64,000 bases of DNA from Mycobacterium sp. ACS4054 (GCF_001667275.1 NZ_LZHV01000077.1:18288-82287); one strand, 5' to 3'; numbered from the stretch's first letter, positions 44,495 through 52,509 are shown. Made by a program: numbers and translations. The notes: generated by a model from the letters alone, not told the origin.

Positions 44495-45958
44495 CTACGC
44501 TCCCCCGGCCCCTCGGGCCGCGTGCGCTCCTGCGCGGCGCCCGAAGAACGAGCCCTCCCCCAGCTGCGTGCCGCTGGCGTAACCCTTGCCATCCTGGGCG
44601 ATATTCGAGGCGCACGCCCCGGCCGCGTACAACCCCGGCACCACGCTGCCGTCCGCGCGCAGCACCTCACCGTCCACGGACGTGGCCAGCCCGCCGATGG
44701 TGAAACCGGCATACATCGCCTTGCCCAGCGACATGTCGAACGCGCCCCACGGCCCGTGATCCTGTGCCGCAAGGAATTCCGGTTGCTTGTGGAAATCGGG
44801 GTCTTCGCCGCGGGCGGCGTTGGCGTTGTACCGGTCCAGCGTGGCAACGAGGTTGCCCTCCGGAATGCCAAGCGCCGCTTCCATTTCCGGCACCGTTTCC
44901 CACCCGTCGATGAGCGGGACCAGCGGCATCTTGGGGTGCTCGAGGTGGGCCTCGTCGACGATGAGGAACGCCGCGCTGTCCGGCTGGTCCATGATGAACC
45001 CCGAGGTCCTGGAATGGTATGAGTCCTCGGCCACGAAGCGCTGCCCGAGCTTGTTCACGATGATCCCGGTCAACAGGATCGACGGCGGGTACGGCGGGGC
45101 CGTGATGAAGATCTGATCCATGTGCTCGGTGGCGCCGCCGGCCGACACGCCCATCCGGATGCCCAGCCCGTCGTCGTAGGTGTTGCCCAGCACGAACGGC
45201 TTCTCGGCCAGCTTCGGCGTGTACTTGGCAACCATCTCCGGGTTCATCACAAAGCCCCCGGCAGCGATGATCACCGACTTTGCCTTCACCGCACCGGTTT
45301 CGGCGAAGTGCTTCCACATGACACCGCTGACCGCGCCCGAACCGTCCACGATGAGCTCGGTGGCGCCCGTCTCATACCGGATCTGCACGCCCAGGCTCGC
45401 GGCGCGCTTCAGCAGCAGGTCGATCACCATGCTGGCGCCCCCCGTGTCGCCGGGCACGGGCACCTTGTGGCCGCGCGGCGCCGGCACCGCCTTCTCCAGG
45501 AAGGGCCACACCTTCTCGTTGCCGGTGAACATCAGCCCCTCGGTGTTGGGCTGGATGACGGCCTTACCCGGGAAGTAGCTGCGCTCGAACTGAAAACCCA
45601 AGTCCTCCAACCAGTTGAAGTGCTCGACGCTGCCCTCGCAGTACGCCCGGATCTTGTCGTGGTCCGGCTTCCGGGACACGGCCACCAGGTACTTGTACAT
45701 CTCCTCGGGCGAATCCGGGTGGCCGGTCGCTTCCTGCACCGCCGTTCCCCCACCCAGGTAAAAATGGCCGCCCGCAAGCGAAGTCGTGCCGCCGGCCGCC
45801 GCCGCGCGCTCCAGCACCAGCACCCGCGCCCCGGCGGCAGCCGCGCTGACCGCCGCGCAGCCGCCCGCGATGCCGAAGCCGATCACCACCACGTCGACGT
45901 CATCGGACCACGAACTGACGTCGTCCGCGCTGACGATGGCCGGTATCTCGGTGCTCAT
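44495..45958 (-). CDS. FAD-dependent fumarate reductase/3-ketosteroid dehydrogenase-like flavoprotein (Rv1817-like)
   Basis: A 487-residue flavoprotein of the fumarate reductase/succinate dehydrogenase/3-ketosteroid-dehydrogenase family. The FAD-binding N-terminus reads VVVIGFGIAGGCAAVSAAAAGARVLVLERA, followed by TTSLAGGHFYLGGGT, and a C-terminal FAD loop GGLATSVDGEVL...PGLYAAGACASN. Related mycobacterial enzymes dehydrogenate steroid rings; specificity here is inferred only. GGAGGAG lies close before the ATG. That ATG overlaps the stop of a 29-codon coupling ORF, which links it to the VOC gene upstream. Confidence 0.88.
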   Translation of the reverse strand: MSTEIPAIVSADDVSSWSDDVDVVVIGFGIAGGCAAVSAAAAGARVLVLERAAAAGGTTSLAGGHFYLGGGTAVQEATGHPDSPEEMYKYLVAVSRKPDHDKIRAYCEGSVEHFNWLEDLGFQFERSYFPGKAVIQPNTEGLMFTGNEKVWPFLEKAVPAPRGHKVPVPGDTGGASMVIDLLLKRAASLGVQIRYETGATELIVDGSGAVSGVMWKHFAETGAVKAKSVIIAAGGFVMNPEMVAKYTPKLAEKPFVLGNTYDDGLGIRMGVSAGGATEHMDQIFITAPPYPPSILLTGIIVNKLGQRFVAEDSYHSRTSGFIMDQPDSAAFLIVDEAHLEHPKMPLVPLIDGWETVPEMEAALGIPEGNLVATLDRYNANAARGEDPDFHKQPEFLAAQDHGPWGAFDMSLGKAMYAGFTIGGLATSVDGEVLRADGSVVPGLYAAGACASNIAQDGKGYASGTQLGEGSFFGRRAGAHAARGAGGA

Positions 45959-45971
45959 GGGCGCTGCTCCT
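45953..45971 (-). repeat. 19-bp direct repeat, copy 1 (RBS-start segment)
   Basis: Identical to the segment at 46039-46057. On the minus strand it reads AGGAGCAGCGCCCATGAGC, a ribosome site plus start codon, here serving the flavoprotein gene. Confidence 0.85.
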
Positions 45972-46044
45972 CCTCATTGGTGCGTCCCCCACGCCGCTTC
46001 GCGGCGGTGGGTCTCCCCGCTGCATCGTCGCTGGCGCGGCTCAT
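45955..46044 (-). CDS. 29-codon coupling mini-ORF between VOC gene and flavoprotein gene
   Basis: An exact open frame of 30 codons including stop. Its ATG overlaps the stop of the VOC gene (ATGA at 46044) and its own TGA overlaps the flavoprotein start (ATGA at 45958). The peptide starts MSRASDDAAGRP and ends NEEEQRP, very basic in the middle. A ribosome site (AGGAG) precedes both ATGs, because a 19-base segment is repeated at both ends. The interior holds a GC-rich hairpin. It probably serves translation coupling and may be a copy of an intergenic mini-repeat; a function for the peptide is not suggested. Confidence 0.6.
   Translation of the reverse strand: MSRASDDAAGRPTAAKRRGGRTNEEEQRP
45988..46011. 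other. GC-rich hairpin inside coupling mini-ORF
   Basis: CCCACGCCGC and GCGGCGGTGGG pair around a TTC loop with one bulged base. It lies midway between the two copies of the 19-base repeat, as expected for the body of a small intergenic repeat; it could slow ribosomes or protect the mRNA. Confidence 0.6.
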
Positions 46045-46057
46045 GGGCGCTGCTCCT
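46039..46057 (-). repeat. 19-bp direct repeat, copy 2 (3' end of VOC gene)
   Basis: Second exact copy of the segment at 45953-45971. Here it encodes the last residues (EQRP) and stop of the VOC protein and supplies the ribosome site and ATG of the mini-ORF. Confidence 0.85.
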
Positions 46058-46544
46058 GTTTGATGTAGTCGTAAAACGCCCTCATCTCGGGCGCTATGTA
46101 GGCGATCTCCACGAACGGCACCGCCGCCTGCGGCGCGGACACGTACGCGAATTGGATACCGCCGGGCATCACGCCTTGTTGCACCACGGGGACCCCGAAC
46201 TGCACCGCCTCGGCCAGTACCGCGTCGAACTGCTCCGGGCTTTCCACCTCCATGCAGATGTGGTGCAGACCCGGCGCGGATTCGCGCAGAAAGTCACTAT
46301 AGATGTTCTCCCCGCTGACCGGCTGGATCAGTTCCAACTGCATGTCACCGCGATAGCTCAGCGAGATGCTGGCAACGAAATCGGCGGGCTTGCCGAGGTA
46401 GCTGCAGGTGTCCGGAGCAAAGTGCACCTCGGGTATCCGCACCCACTTGCGCACACCTAACAGGCCGGTGAGGGCGGTTTCGGTGGCATCCAGGTCGGTG
46501 GTAACCCACGCGATCTGAGTCGGCGACTGAACGGGAAGGGTCAT
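46041..46544 (-). CDS. VOC-family (glyoxalase/dioxygenase fold) protein
   Basis: A 167-residue protein of the vicinal oxygen chelate superfamily with two beta-alpha-beta units. Segments are QIAWVTTDLDATETAL, VASISLSYRGDMQLELIQP, GLHHICMEVESPEQFDAVLAEA and VPFVEIAYIAP. The His and Glu residues in LHHICMEVE and VEIAYI are likely metal ligands. Such folds cover glyoxalases, epimerases and ring-cleaving dioxygenases; the reaction is unknown. Its stop overlaps a mini-ORF leading to the flavoprotein gene, so the two should act together, perhaps on steroid-like compounds. A KstR-like palindrome lies about 90 bases upstream. Confidence 0.83.
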   Translation of the reverse strand: MTLPVQSPTQIAWVTTDLDATETALTGLLGVRKWVRIPEVHFAPDTCSYLGKPADFVASISLSYRGDMQLELIQPVSGENIYSDFLRESAPGLHHICMEVESPEQFDAVLAEAVQFGVPVVQQGVMPGGIQFAYVSAPQAAVPFVEIAYIAPEMRAFYDYIKQEQRP

Positions 46545-46633
46545 CGTCTCGCAGGATAGTCCAGCGCCCGGGCCGCCAGAAAGGGCCGCGAAAACTTTGC
46601 CGTCGCGGGCCGTCGCGCCGCCGGGACGGCCGG

Positions 46634-46647
46634 GTGAACATGTTCTA
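46634..46647. promoter_or_regulatory. KstR-like palindrome upstream of the VOC-flavoprotein operon
   Basis: GTGAACATGTTCTA contains the perfect palindrome GAACATGTTC and matches the KstR core TnnAACnnGTTnnA except at the first base; the right half GTTCTAATT is the typical half site. It lies between the TetR gene stop and the VOC start. Sterol-responsive control is a hypothesis. Confidence 0.45.
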
Positions 46648-46665
46648 ATTCGGCCGGCCGACCCG

Positions 46666-47367
46666 TCAGTGCTGGCCCAGCACGTCCACCAGGAGCCGCA
46701 CCTGCGTGTCGAACACCGCCTCGGGGTCGGTCAGGGTGTCGGCGCCGTACTGCCCGAACACCTCAAGGCTGATCGCGCCCAACACCCCGGCCCACAGCAG
46801 GAAACACTTGGCCACGACCCGGTCATCGCCGGGAAACACGAACTCGTGCCGGATCCGCTCGAAGTCCGACGACATCGGTTGCGGGGCAACGACATCCGTC
46901 AGCCTGATGTCACCGGTGGCGATCCCGGACGCGACAGCGTCGAAGAAGGCCGCCACCACACGGGTTCCGACCGCCACGGTGCGCTCCGGCGGAGCGTGAT
47001 AGCCGGGCACGGGGCTGCCGTAGAGCAGGGCCCAGCGGGAGGGGTGCGCGACGGCCCACTGCCGCACCGCCCCGGCGATGGCCACGACATCCTCGCTCCA
47101 CAATTCCCCGACAGTCTCGCGGGCGCGGTCCACGGCGTCGGCCAGGTCCGAATAGGCGTCCACCAGCAGCAAGGTAAGCAGCTCGTCGCGACTGGACACA
47201 TATCGATACACGGCCGAGGACACCATGCCCAGGTCCCGGGCGATCGCGCGCACGGACAGCCCGGCCGCGCCGCGCTCGACCAGTTGCTGACGACCGAGCT
47301 CGACGATGCGTGCCTCGATCTGCTCCCGGGTTTCCTGGCGTTTGCCCACGCGGCCAGTCTGGCACAA
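46666..47367 (-). CDS. TetR-family transcriptional repressor (Rv1816-like)
   Basis: A 233-residue TetR regulator. The helix-turn-helix is GAAGLSVRAIARDLGMVSSAVYRYVSSRDELLTLL (about residues 34-68), followed by a C-terminal ligand-binding domain of TetR_C type containing HPSRWALLYGSPVPGY. The start is uncertain: TTG 47367 gives the N-terminus shared with the M. tuberculosis protein; GTG 47349 gives a shorter one. It is divergent from an F420-type reductase gene, and two near-identical operators lie between them, so it likely represses both itself and that enzyme. Confidence 0.9.
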   Translation of the reverse strand: MCQTGRVGKRQETREQIEARIVELGRQQLVERGAAGLSVRAIARDLGMVSSAVYRYVSSRDELLTLLLVDAYSDLADAVDRARETVGELWSEDVVAIAGAVRQWAVAHPSRWALLYGSPVPGYHAPPERTVAVGTRVVAAFFDAVASGIATGDIRLTDVVAPQPMSSDFERIRHEFVFPGDDRVVAKCFLLWAGVLGAISLEVFGQYGADTLTDPEAVFDTQVRLLVDVLGQH

Positions 47368-47369
47368 CC

Positions 47370-47384
47370 GAGATCACCGCTCTT
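47370..47384. promoter_or_regulatory. TetR operator candidate, copy 1
   Basis: GAGATCACCGCTCTT agrees with copy 2 at 13 of 15 positions and forms an imperfect dyad around ACC. It touches the start of the TetR gene, a fit for autorepression. Confidence 0.6.
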
Positions 47385-47421
47385 GCTTTCTGGCCAGGAC
47401 TGTGGCAGTGTCGCCACCTTA

Positions 47422-47436
47422 GAGAGCACCGCTCTC
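47422..47436. promoter_or_regulatory. TetR operator candidate, copy 2
   Basis: GAGAGC-ACC-GCTCTC is a perfect six-base inverted repeat with a three-base centre, 26 bases before the reductase ATG. Copy 1 lies 52 bases away, about five helical turns, so both sites face the same side of the DNA. Confidence 0.68.
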
Positions 47437-47462
47437 GGTAGGTTTGCGAGAGAGGACGCGAC

Positions 47463-47918
47463 ATGTCCACGCGATACGAAGAGCCGAACGGCGCCGCACG
47501 GGCCGCCAACGCGGTGATCCGGTGGCTTGCCGAACTGGGGATCAGCATCGCCGGGACCCGTGCGCTGCGGGTCCGCGGGCGCAAGTCCGGGAAACCGCGG
47601 GTGGTGGTCATCAACCTGTTGACCGTCGACGGCGTGGACTACCTGGTGTCGCCGCGCGGCAACACCCAGTGGGCGCGCAACGTCAGGGCGGCGGGCGTCG
47701 TCGAAACGGGCCCCCGCTGGCGCAGGCGGCGCGCCCGGGTCAGCGAGGTGGCCGACTCGGCCAAGCCAGAACTGCTGCGACGCTATCTGGACCGCTGGTA
47801 TTGGCAGGTCAAGGGCTACGTCGGCGGGCTGACGCCGGACAGCACCGACGAACAATTCCGCGCCGCCGCGCCCACGATCCCGGTGTTCGCCCTCGCGGAG
47901 GCGGATGCGCCCCGCTGA
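47463..47918 (+). CDS. Ddn-type F420-dependent nitroreductase/quinone-reductase family protein
   Basis: A 151-residue split-barrel protein of the deazaflavin-dependent nitroreductase (FDOR/Ddn) family. Landmarks are ALRVRGRKSGKPRVVVINLLTVDGVDYLVSPRGNTQWARNVRAAGVVE, which includes the family's GRKSGKPR cofactor-binding run, and a C-terminal RRYLDRWYWQVKGYVG. Family members reduce quinones or nitro compounds with F420H2. H37Rv has no gene at this place between Rv1816 and Rv1815. It is divergent from the TetR gene with a shared operator region and converges with the protease gene after six bases. Substrate unknown. Confidence 0.87.
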   Translation: MSTRYEEPNGAARAANAVIRWLAELGISIAGTRALRVRGRKSGKPRVVVINLLTVDGVDYLVSPRGNTQWARNVRAAGVVETGPRWRRRRARVSEVADSAKPELLRRYLDRWYWQVKGYVGGLTPDSTDEQFRAAAPTIPVFALAEADAPR

Positions 47919-47924
47919 ATTCCC

Positions 47925-48608
47925 CTAGCGGGCCCCGCCCCGCGCCACCCCGAGGTCCTCCCGGACCTCTTCGGAAGTGGCCCGCCACGACACCGCCGCC
48001 GGGAAGTCCCCCCAGACGCTGTTGAAGATGCCAACAAGCAGCCCGGGGCCGGCGCTGGACGGCAAGTACACCGGACCGCCCGAATCGCCGTTGTGGCTCT
48101 GCACGCCATGCGACATGGTGAACCAACCGTTGTTCACGCTTTCCACCGTCCCGCAGGTTTCGCCGGTGCTCACCCCGAAGTGACAGATCGCCTGCCCGGG
48201 GGCCAGCGCGGCGGCCGGGTTGGAGATCAGTTGCCGCCCGCCCGGCAGGACGTTGTTCGCCATGACGCCGTTGTCCAGCACGATCGCCTCGTAATCGGTG
48301 ATCAACTGGTCGGTGGCCACCGTCGTGCCACTGGGGGTGTTGTCCCGGAAGGCGGCCAGCCGGCCGATGACGGCGCCACCCCGGTCGGTCACGACTCCGC
48401 CTTCGCCGCGGCAGTGGCCCGCGGTGAACGCGATTTTGAGACTGGGGTCGACGTAGCCCAGCGTGCAGACGCGGTTGCCCTGGTGGATCTCCATGCCGGG
48501 ATAGACCGCGACGGGATCGGCCTGGGCCGGCGCAGGGGGCATCGATTGCGCGAGCGCGGCGACGGTGATCGACGCGGTGAAAGCGCGCATTGCCAGGCGA
48601 CGCACCAT
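47925..48608 (-). CDS. Secreted trypsin-like serine protease (Rv1815-like)
   Basis: A 227-residue exported chymotrypsin-fold protein. A signal peptide (ITVAALAQSMPPAPAQA) precedes the mature domain. Catalytic elements are the His in FTAGHCRGEGG, an Asp likely in LITDYEAIVL, and the Ser in SHNGDSGGPVY; two Cys pairs probably form disulfides. The triad appears complete, so activity is plausible; substrates are unknown. ATG 48608 is preferred over TTG 48611. It lies downstream of nothing on its strand within 94 bases. Confidence 0.86.
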   Translation of the reverse strand: MVRRLAMRAFTASITVAALAQSMPPAPAQADPVAVYPGMEIHQGNRVCTLGYVDPSLKIAFTAGHCRGEGGVVTDRGGAVIGRLAAFRDNTPSGTTVATDQLITDYEAIVLDNGVMANNVLPGGRQLISNPAAALAPGQAICHFGVSTGETCGTVESVNNGWFTMSHGVQSHNGDSGGPVYLPSSAGPGLLVGIFNSVWGDFPAAVSWRATSEEVREDLGVARGGAR

Positions 48609-48702
48609 CAACTCCGATCCGTCGGGGCCAAATCTCGACCGATTCGAGATTACGGCGTGACTTCCCGTTACGCAGAAGTCTTCGCGCCGTGAACTCCCCG
48701 CG

Positions 48703-49647
48703 TTACGGCGACGTCGCCAGCGGAACGGCCGCCTCGCCGGGTTCCGCGGTGCGCGGCGCCCAGCCCGGTGGGCCGAAAACGTAGCCCAGACGATCGCGCA
48801 GGCGGTTTGCCGATCGCCAGTCGCGGGCGATCGCGACGTATTCGCGGGTCTGCAGCTTCCAGATGTTGAACGTGTCGACCTGCTTGGTGAGGCCGTAGTG
48901 GGGGCGGAACAGTTCGGGCTGGAAGCTGCCGAACAACCGGTCCCAGAGGATCAGGATGCCGCCGTAGTTCTTGTCCAGATAGATCTGGTCCATCCCGTGG
49001 TGCACCCGGTGGTGCGACGGCGTGTTGAAGACGAATTCGAACGGCCGCGGCAGCTTGTCGATGCGCTCGGTGTGGATCCAGAACTGGTAAATCAGGTTCA
49101 GCGACCAGCTGAAGTACACCATCCAGGGGGGAAGGCCCAAGAGCGGCAACGGAACCCACATCAAGACCTCGCCGCTGTTGTTCCACTTCTGGCGCACAGC
49201 GGTGGCGAGGTTGTAGTACTGGCTCGAGTGGTGGGCCTGGTGCGTCGCCCAGACCAGTCGGACCCGATGAGCCATCCGGTGGTAGCCGTAGTACAGCAGG
49301 TCGACGCCGACAAGCGCGACGACCCAGGTGTACCACTTGGCCGGCGAGAGGTGCCACGGCGCCAGGTAGGCATAGATGGCGGTGTAACCCAGCAGCGCGA
49401 GCGCCTTCCAGCCGGCGCTGGTGGCGATCGAGACCAGGCCCATCGAGATGCTCGTCCACGAGTCGCGGGTCAGGTACGCGCCGGATCCGGGCCGCTCCTC
49501 AGTGGTCTGGGAGGCCTCGCTGCGCTGCAGCTTGCGGGCCGCGGTCCATTCGATGGCCAACAGGAACAGGAAGAACGGTATGGCGAACAGCACCGGGTCG
49601 CGCACCTGCGGGGGCAGCGCGAACCAGAACCCGATGACAGCATTCAC
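48703..49647 (-). CDS. erg3: Sterol desaturase/fatty-acid hydroxylase superfamily membrane protein (Rv1814/Erg3-like)
   Basis: A 314-residue membrane di-iron oxygenase. The histidine boxes of the superfamily are present: HRMAH, HQAHH followed by SSQYYN, and HRVHHGMDQIYLDKNYGG. Four to five helices surround them. The protein is named Erg3 after C-5 sterol desaturase, but mycobacteria do not make ergosterol, so the real substrate (lipid, carotenoid or host sterol) is open. Start is GTG 49647. It is divergent from an NDH-like flavoprotein gene with a 64-base gap. Confidence 0.87.
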   Translation of the reverse strand: MNAVIGFWFALPPQVRDPVLFAIPFFLFLLAIEWTAARKLQRSEASQTTEERPGSGAYLTRDSWTSISMGLVSIATSAGWKALALLGYTAIYAYLAPWHLSPAKWYTWVVALVGVDLLYYGYHRMAHRVRLVWATHQAHHSSQYYNLATAVRQKWNNSGEVLMWVPLPLLGLPPWMVYFSWSLNLIYQFWIHTERIDKLPRPFEFVFNTPSHHRVHHGMDQIYLDKNYGGILILWDRLFGSFQPELFRPHYGLTKQVDTFNIWKLQTREYVAIARDWRSANRLRDRLGYVFGPPGWAPRTAEPGEAAVPLATSP

Positions 49648-49711
49648 ACCGATAGATTACGACCATCGGCCGACTCTGGTAACGGCCCGTACCAAATGAG
49701 GTATTGAGCAC

Positions 49712-50908
49712 TTGACCGCTGTGCTGGTGATCGGCTCGGGGTTCGCCGGGTTATGGGCGGCACTCGGCGCGGCCCGCCGGTGCGACGAGCTCGCCATCCC
49801 GGCGGGCAGCGTCGACATCACCGTGGTGAGCGCCAAACCCTTCCACGACATCCGGGTGCGCAACTACGAAGCCGACCTGACGCCCTGCCGGATTCCGCTC
49901 GCCGACCTGCTCGACCCCGTTGGGGTGGCGCACGTTGCCACCGAGGTGACCGGCATCGACACCGACGCGCGAACCGTCGCCACGTCGAACGGGGTGACCT
50001 ATCCCTACGACCGGCTGGTGCTGGCGTCGGGCAGCCACGTCCTCAAACCCGCCATCCCGGGGCTGCGGGAACACGGCTTCGACGTCGACACCTATGCCGG
50101 CGCCCTGGCGCTGCGGGACCATCTGCGTCGGCTCGCCGACGGGGCGCCGACGGCCGCGGCGGCCACGGTCGTCGTGGTCGGGGCGGGGCTGACCGGTATC
50201 GAAGTGGCCTGCGAGCTGCCGGAGCGGTTGCGCGGACTGTTCGCGGCGAGCGGCGTCACTCCCCGGGTGGTGCTGCTGGATCGTGGCCGCATCGGCTCCG
50301 ATATGGGCGCGGCGGCGCGCCCGGTGATCGAAGAAGCCCTGTCGGCCAACGGCGTCGAGGCGCGGGGCGGGGTGGGCGTCACCGCGATCAGCGAGCGCGG
50401 CGTGTCGCTGACTTCGGGCGAGATCCTGGCGGCGGCCACGGTGGTGTGGTGCGCCGGAATGCGGGCGAGCTCGCTGACCGAGCAGCTGCCGGTGGCGCGC
50501 GACGGCCTGGGGCGGGTCACCGTCGACGACTATCTGCGGGTGATCGGGCTGCCCGGGGTTTTCGCCGCGGGCGACGTCGCGGCGGCCCGCATGGACGACG
50601 ACCACCTGTCGGTGATGTCGTGCCAACACGGCCGCCCGATGGGCCGCTATGCCGGGTACAACGTCATCAGTGACCTGTTCGGCGAGCCGCTGCTGGCCCT
50701 CCGAATCCCTTGGTACGTCACGGTTCTCGACCTCGGGCCCGCGGGGGCGCTCTACACCGAGGGGTGGGATCGGGCGGTGGTGTCGGTCGGTGCCCGGGCC
50801 AAGGACACCAAGCGGACCATCAATACCCGCCGGATCTATCCGCCGTTGACCGGCAACCGCTCCGACCTGCTGGCCGCGGCCGCGCCGGAGCTGCAGTCGC
50901 GCCCCTAG
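49712..50908 (+). CDS. NAD(P)/FAD-dependent pyridine nucleotide-disulfide family oxidoreductase (Rv1812c-like)
   Basis: A 398-residue flavoprotein of the NADH dehydrogenase-like (NDH-2/FSP) type. The FAD loop VLVIGSGFAGLWAALGAARR starts at the third residue, the NAD(P) loop is TVVVVGAGLTGIEVACELP, and the C-terminal FAD contact is LPGVFAAGDVAAARM. It lacks the extended membrane-anchoring C-terminus of Ndh, so quinone use is uncertain. The TTG at 49712 is used because a later GTG would trim the FAD strand. It overlaps mgtC by four bases, tail to tail. Substrate unknown. Confidence 0.86.
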   Translation: MTAVLVIGSGFAGLWAALGAARRCDELAIPAGSVDITVVSAKPFHDIRVRNYEADLTPCRIPLADLLDPVGVAHVATEVTGIDTDARTVATSNGVTYPYDRLVLASGSHVLKPAIPGLREHGFDVDTYAGALALRDHLRRLADGAPTAAAATVVVVGAGLTGIEVACELPERLRGLFAASGVTPRVVLLDRGRIGSDMGAAARPVIEEALSANGVEARGGVGVTAISERGVSLTSGEILAAATVVWCAGMRASSLTEQLPVARDGLGRVTVDDYLRVIGLPGVFAAGDVAAARMDDDHLSVMSCQHGRPMGRYAGYNVISDLFGEPLLALRIPWYVTVLDLGPAGALYTEGWDRAVVSVGARAKDTKRTINTRRIYPPLTGNRSDLLAAAAPELQSRP

Positions 50909-51624
50909 CCGCGGCTGTCCGACTGCGCCTCGTCGCCGGCGTACCACTGGACCGCACGAACCCCGGGTTGCAGGGACAGCTCGGCCACCAGCCGCTCCAG
51001 CCGCGATGGCGCATCCCCGTCCATGAGCAGGTGTGCGGTCAGGGTGATCTCGTCGTCGCCGTCGGCCCGCCCGGTGTGGATTCCGCGCAGCGTGATGTCG
51101 TTGCCGTTGGCGTGCTGCACGATCTGGGCGCGCGCGTACTTCTCGTGTTTCGGGCGGGCGATCACCTGCACCAGGTAGGGCCGCAGGCTTTCGTCCTCGT
51201 CGCCGCTGTTGTCGCGGTCGATCAGCCGGCCCAGCGGGCGCCCGAACACATGGATGGCGATGACCGTGCCGGTGCCGATCAGGGTGAACACCAGATGCCC
51301 GGACGCGGCCAGGACGCCGATCGCCGCGGAGCACCACAGGGTGGCGGCGGTGTTGAGGCCCCGGACGTTGACGCCTTCCCGCAGGATCACGCCACCGCCG
51401 AGGAAGCCGATGCCGGACACCACATACGACGCGACCCTGGTGGGGCTGGTGTCCGTGGTGGCGACGGCGTACAGCACGAACAAAGTCGCGCCGGCCGCGA
51501 CCAGCGCGTTGGTGCGCAATCCGGCCCGGCGCGCCCGCCATTGCCGCTCCAGGCCGATGAGGGCGCCGCAGCCCACCCCGACGGCGAGCCGGAGCGCGAA
51601 ATCGGCGACGCTGAGCGTATCCAT
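50905..51624 (-). CDS. mgtC: MgtC-family virulence/low-magnesium growth protein
   Basis: A 239-residue MgtC protein: four to five helices in the N-terminal 140 residues, with the signature ALIGLERQWRARRAGLRTNALVAAGATLFVL and GIGFLGGGVILREG, then a soluble ACT-like C-terminal domain. In M. tuberculosis and Salmonella MgtC is needed for growth at low Mg2+ and inside macrophages, probably by modulating ATP synthase rather than transporting Mg2+. ATG 51624 follows GAGGAGAAGGAG and is preferred to an upstream GTG. A 148-base gap separates it from the DUF732 gene; no Mg2+ riboswitch is recognised there. Confidence 0.93.
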   Translation of the reverse strand: MDTLSVADFALRLAVGVGCGALIGLERQWRARRAGLRTNALVAAGATLFVLYAVATTDTSPTRVASYVVSGIGFLGGGVILREGVNVRGLNTAATLWCSAAIGVLAASGHLVFTLIGTGTVIAIHVFGRPLGRLIDRDNSGDEDESLRPYLVQVIARPKHEKYARAQIVQHANGNDITLRGIHTGRADGDDEITLTAHLLMDGDAPSRLERLVAELSLQPGVRAVQWYAGDEAQSDSRG

Positions 51625-51772
51625 GGCACTCCTTCTCCTCGGGCCGCGCACGCTGTTGTAGCCGCAGCTAACCAGGCTCAGGTGAACAGCGGGTGGACCT
51701 CGCCCGAACCGGACGCGCGGCGGCCACCTGTGCGAAACCTGGGGGCCGCCAAACGGTTCCCGCTATGGGCGG

Positions 51773-52093
51773 CTAGCTCCTGTTGAGTTGCTGGGGGCAG
51801 TAATACTTCGCGGCGATCGCCAGAAACGACGTCGCGTGATCCGTAGTGAGCCCGGGGTTTTGGCCCTTCAGATCGTTGACCATTTGGGGGCCGTACTCGC
51901 CGTTGCCCATCGCCGTGCACACCGCTTGGGCGAACTGGACCGCCGCCTCCGGCGACTTGTAGGTGATGCCCGCGCTTCGCAGCGACGCGAGAAAGCTCGC
52001 CTGGTCGACGCCGCCGGTATCCGGGTCACCATGGGCGGGCGCGGCGAGTCCGATCACGGCGCACACGCCGACGACACCCACCAGCATCCTCAT
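51773..52093 (-). CDS. Secreted DUF732 protein, copy A (Rv1810-like)
   Basis: About 106 residues: signal peptide (MLVGVVGVCAVIGLAAPAHG) followed by a DUF732 domain, DQASFLASLRSAGITYKSPEAAVQFAQAVCTAM and a C-terminal AIAAKYYCPQQL. The two Cys probably pair. DUF732 proteins are small secreted mycobacterial proteins without an established function. It is one of two adjacent copies. ATG 52093 gives a compact signal peptide; an ATG six codons upstream is also open. Confidence 0.83.
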   Translation of the reverse strand: MRMLVGVVGVCAVIGLAAPAHGDPDTGGVDQASFLASLRSAGITYKSPEAAVQFAQAVCTAMGNGEYGPQMVNDLKGQNPGLTTDHATSFLAIAAKYYCPQQLNRS

Positions 52094-52185
52094 AGCTCGC
52101 GATTGTCTCACGCCGGCGCACCGCGTGCAGCGTCGAATCCTATGGCCGAATCGCCTTGTCCATCAGCCTGACTCGGGCCGGCCAA

Positions 52186-52509
52186 TCAGGCCTTTGAGAG
52201 TTGATGCGGGCAGTAGTACTTCGCCGAGATCATGGCGAAGTTGGAGGCCATCTCCATGTCCATCCCCGGATTGTGCGTCTTCACGTCGTGGACCAGCTCG
52301 AGGCCCGACTCGCCGTTGTTCAGACACGAACACACGGCCCGGCCCGCCCCGACGGCCGCGTCCGGGCTGGCGAAGCCGAAGCCGGCCTGATGCAGGGCGG
52401 CGAGGAAGGCCCCGTCGTCCCCGTCGGGCACCGGCGGCGGGTCGGCGTGAGCCGGCGCCGCCAGACCGATCACGACGGGGGCGCTCAGTAGAACCAGTAA
52501 CCGTTTCAT
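52186..52509 (-). CDS. Secreted DUF732 protein, copy B
   Basis: About 107 residues: signal peptide MKRLLVLLSAPVVIGLAAPA ending HADP, then DGAFLAALHQAGFGFASPDAAVGAGRAVCSCLNNG and AMISAKYYCPHQLSKA. It aligns with copy A over the full domain and has an extra Cys. AAGGAGG is well placed before ATG 52509, which decides the start. It lies between copy A and a PPE gene on the same strand and is probably co-transcribed. Function unknown. Confidence 0.83.
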   Translation of the reverse strand: MKRLLVLLSAPVVIGLAAPAHADPPPVPDGDDGAFLAALHQAGFGFASPDAAVGAGRAVCSCLNNGESGLELVHDVKTHNPGMDMEMASNFAMISAKYYCPHQLSKA

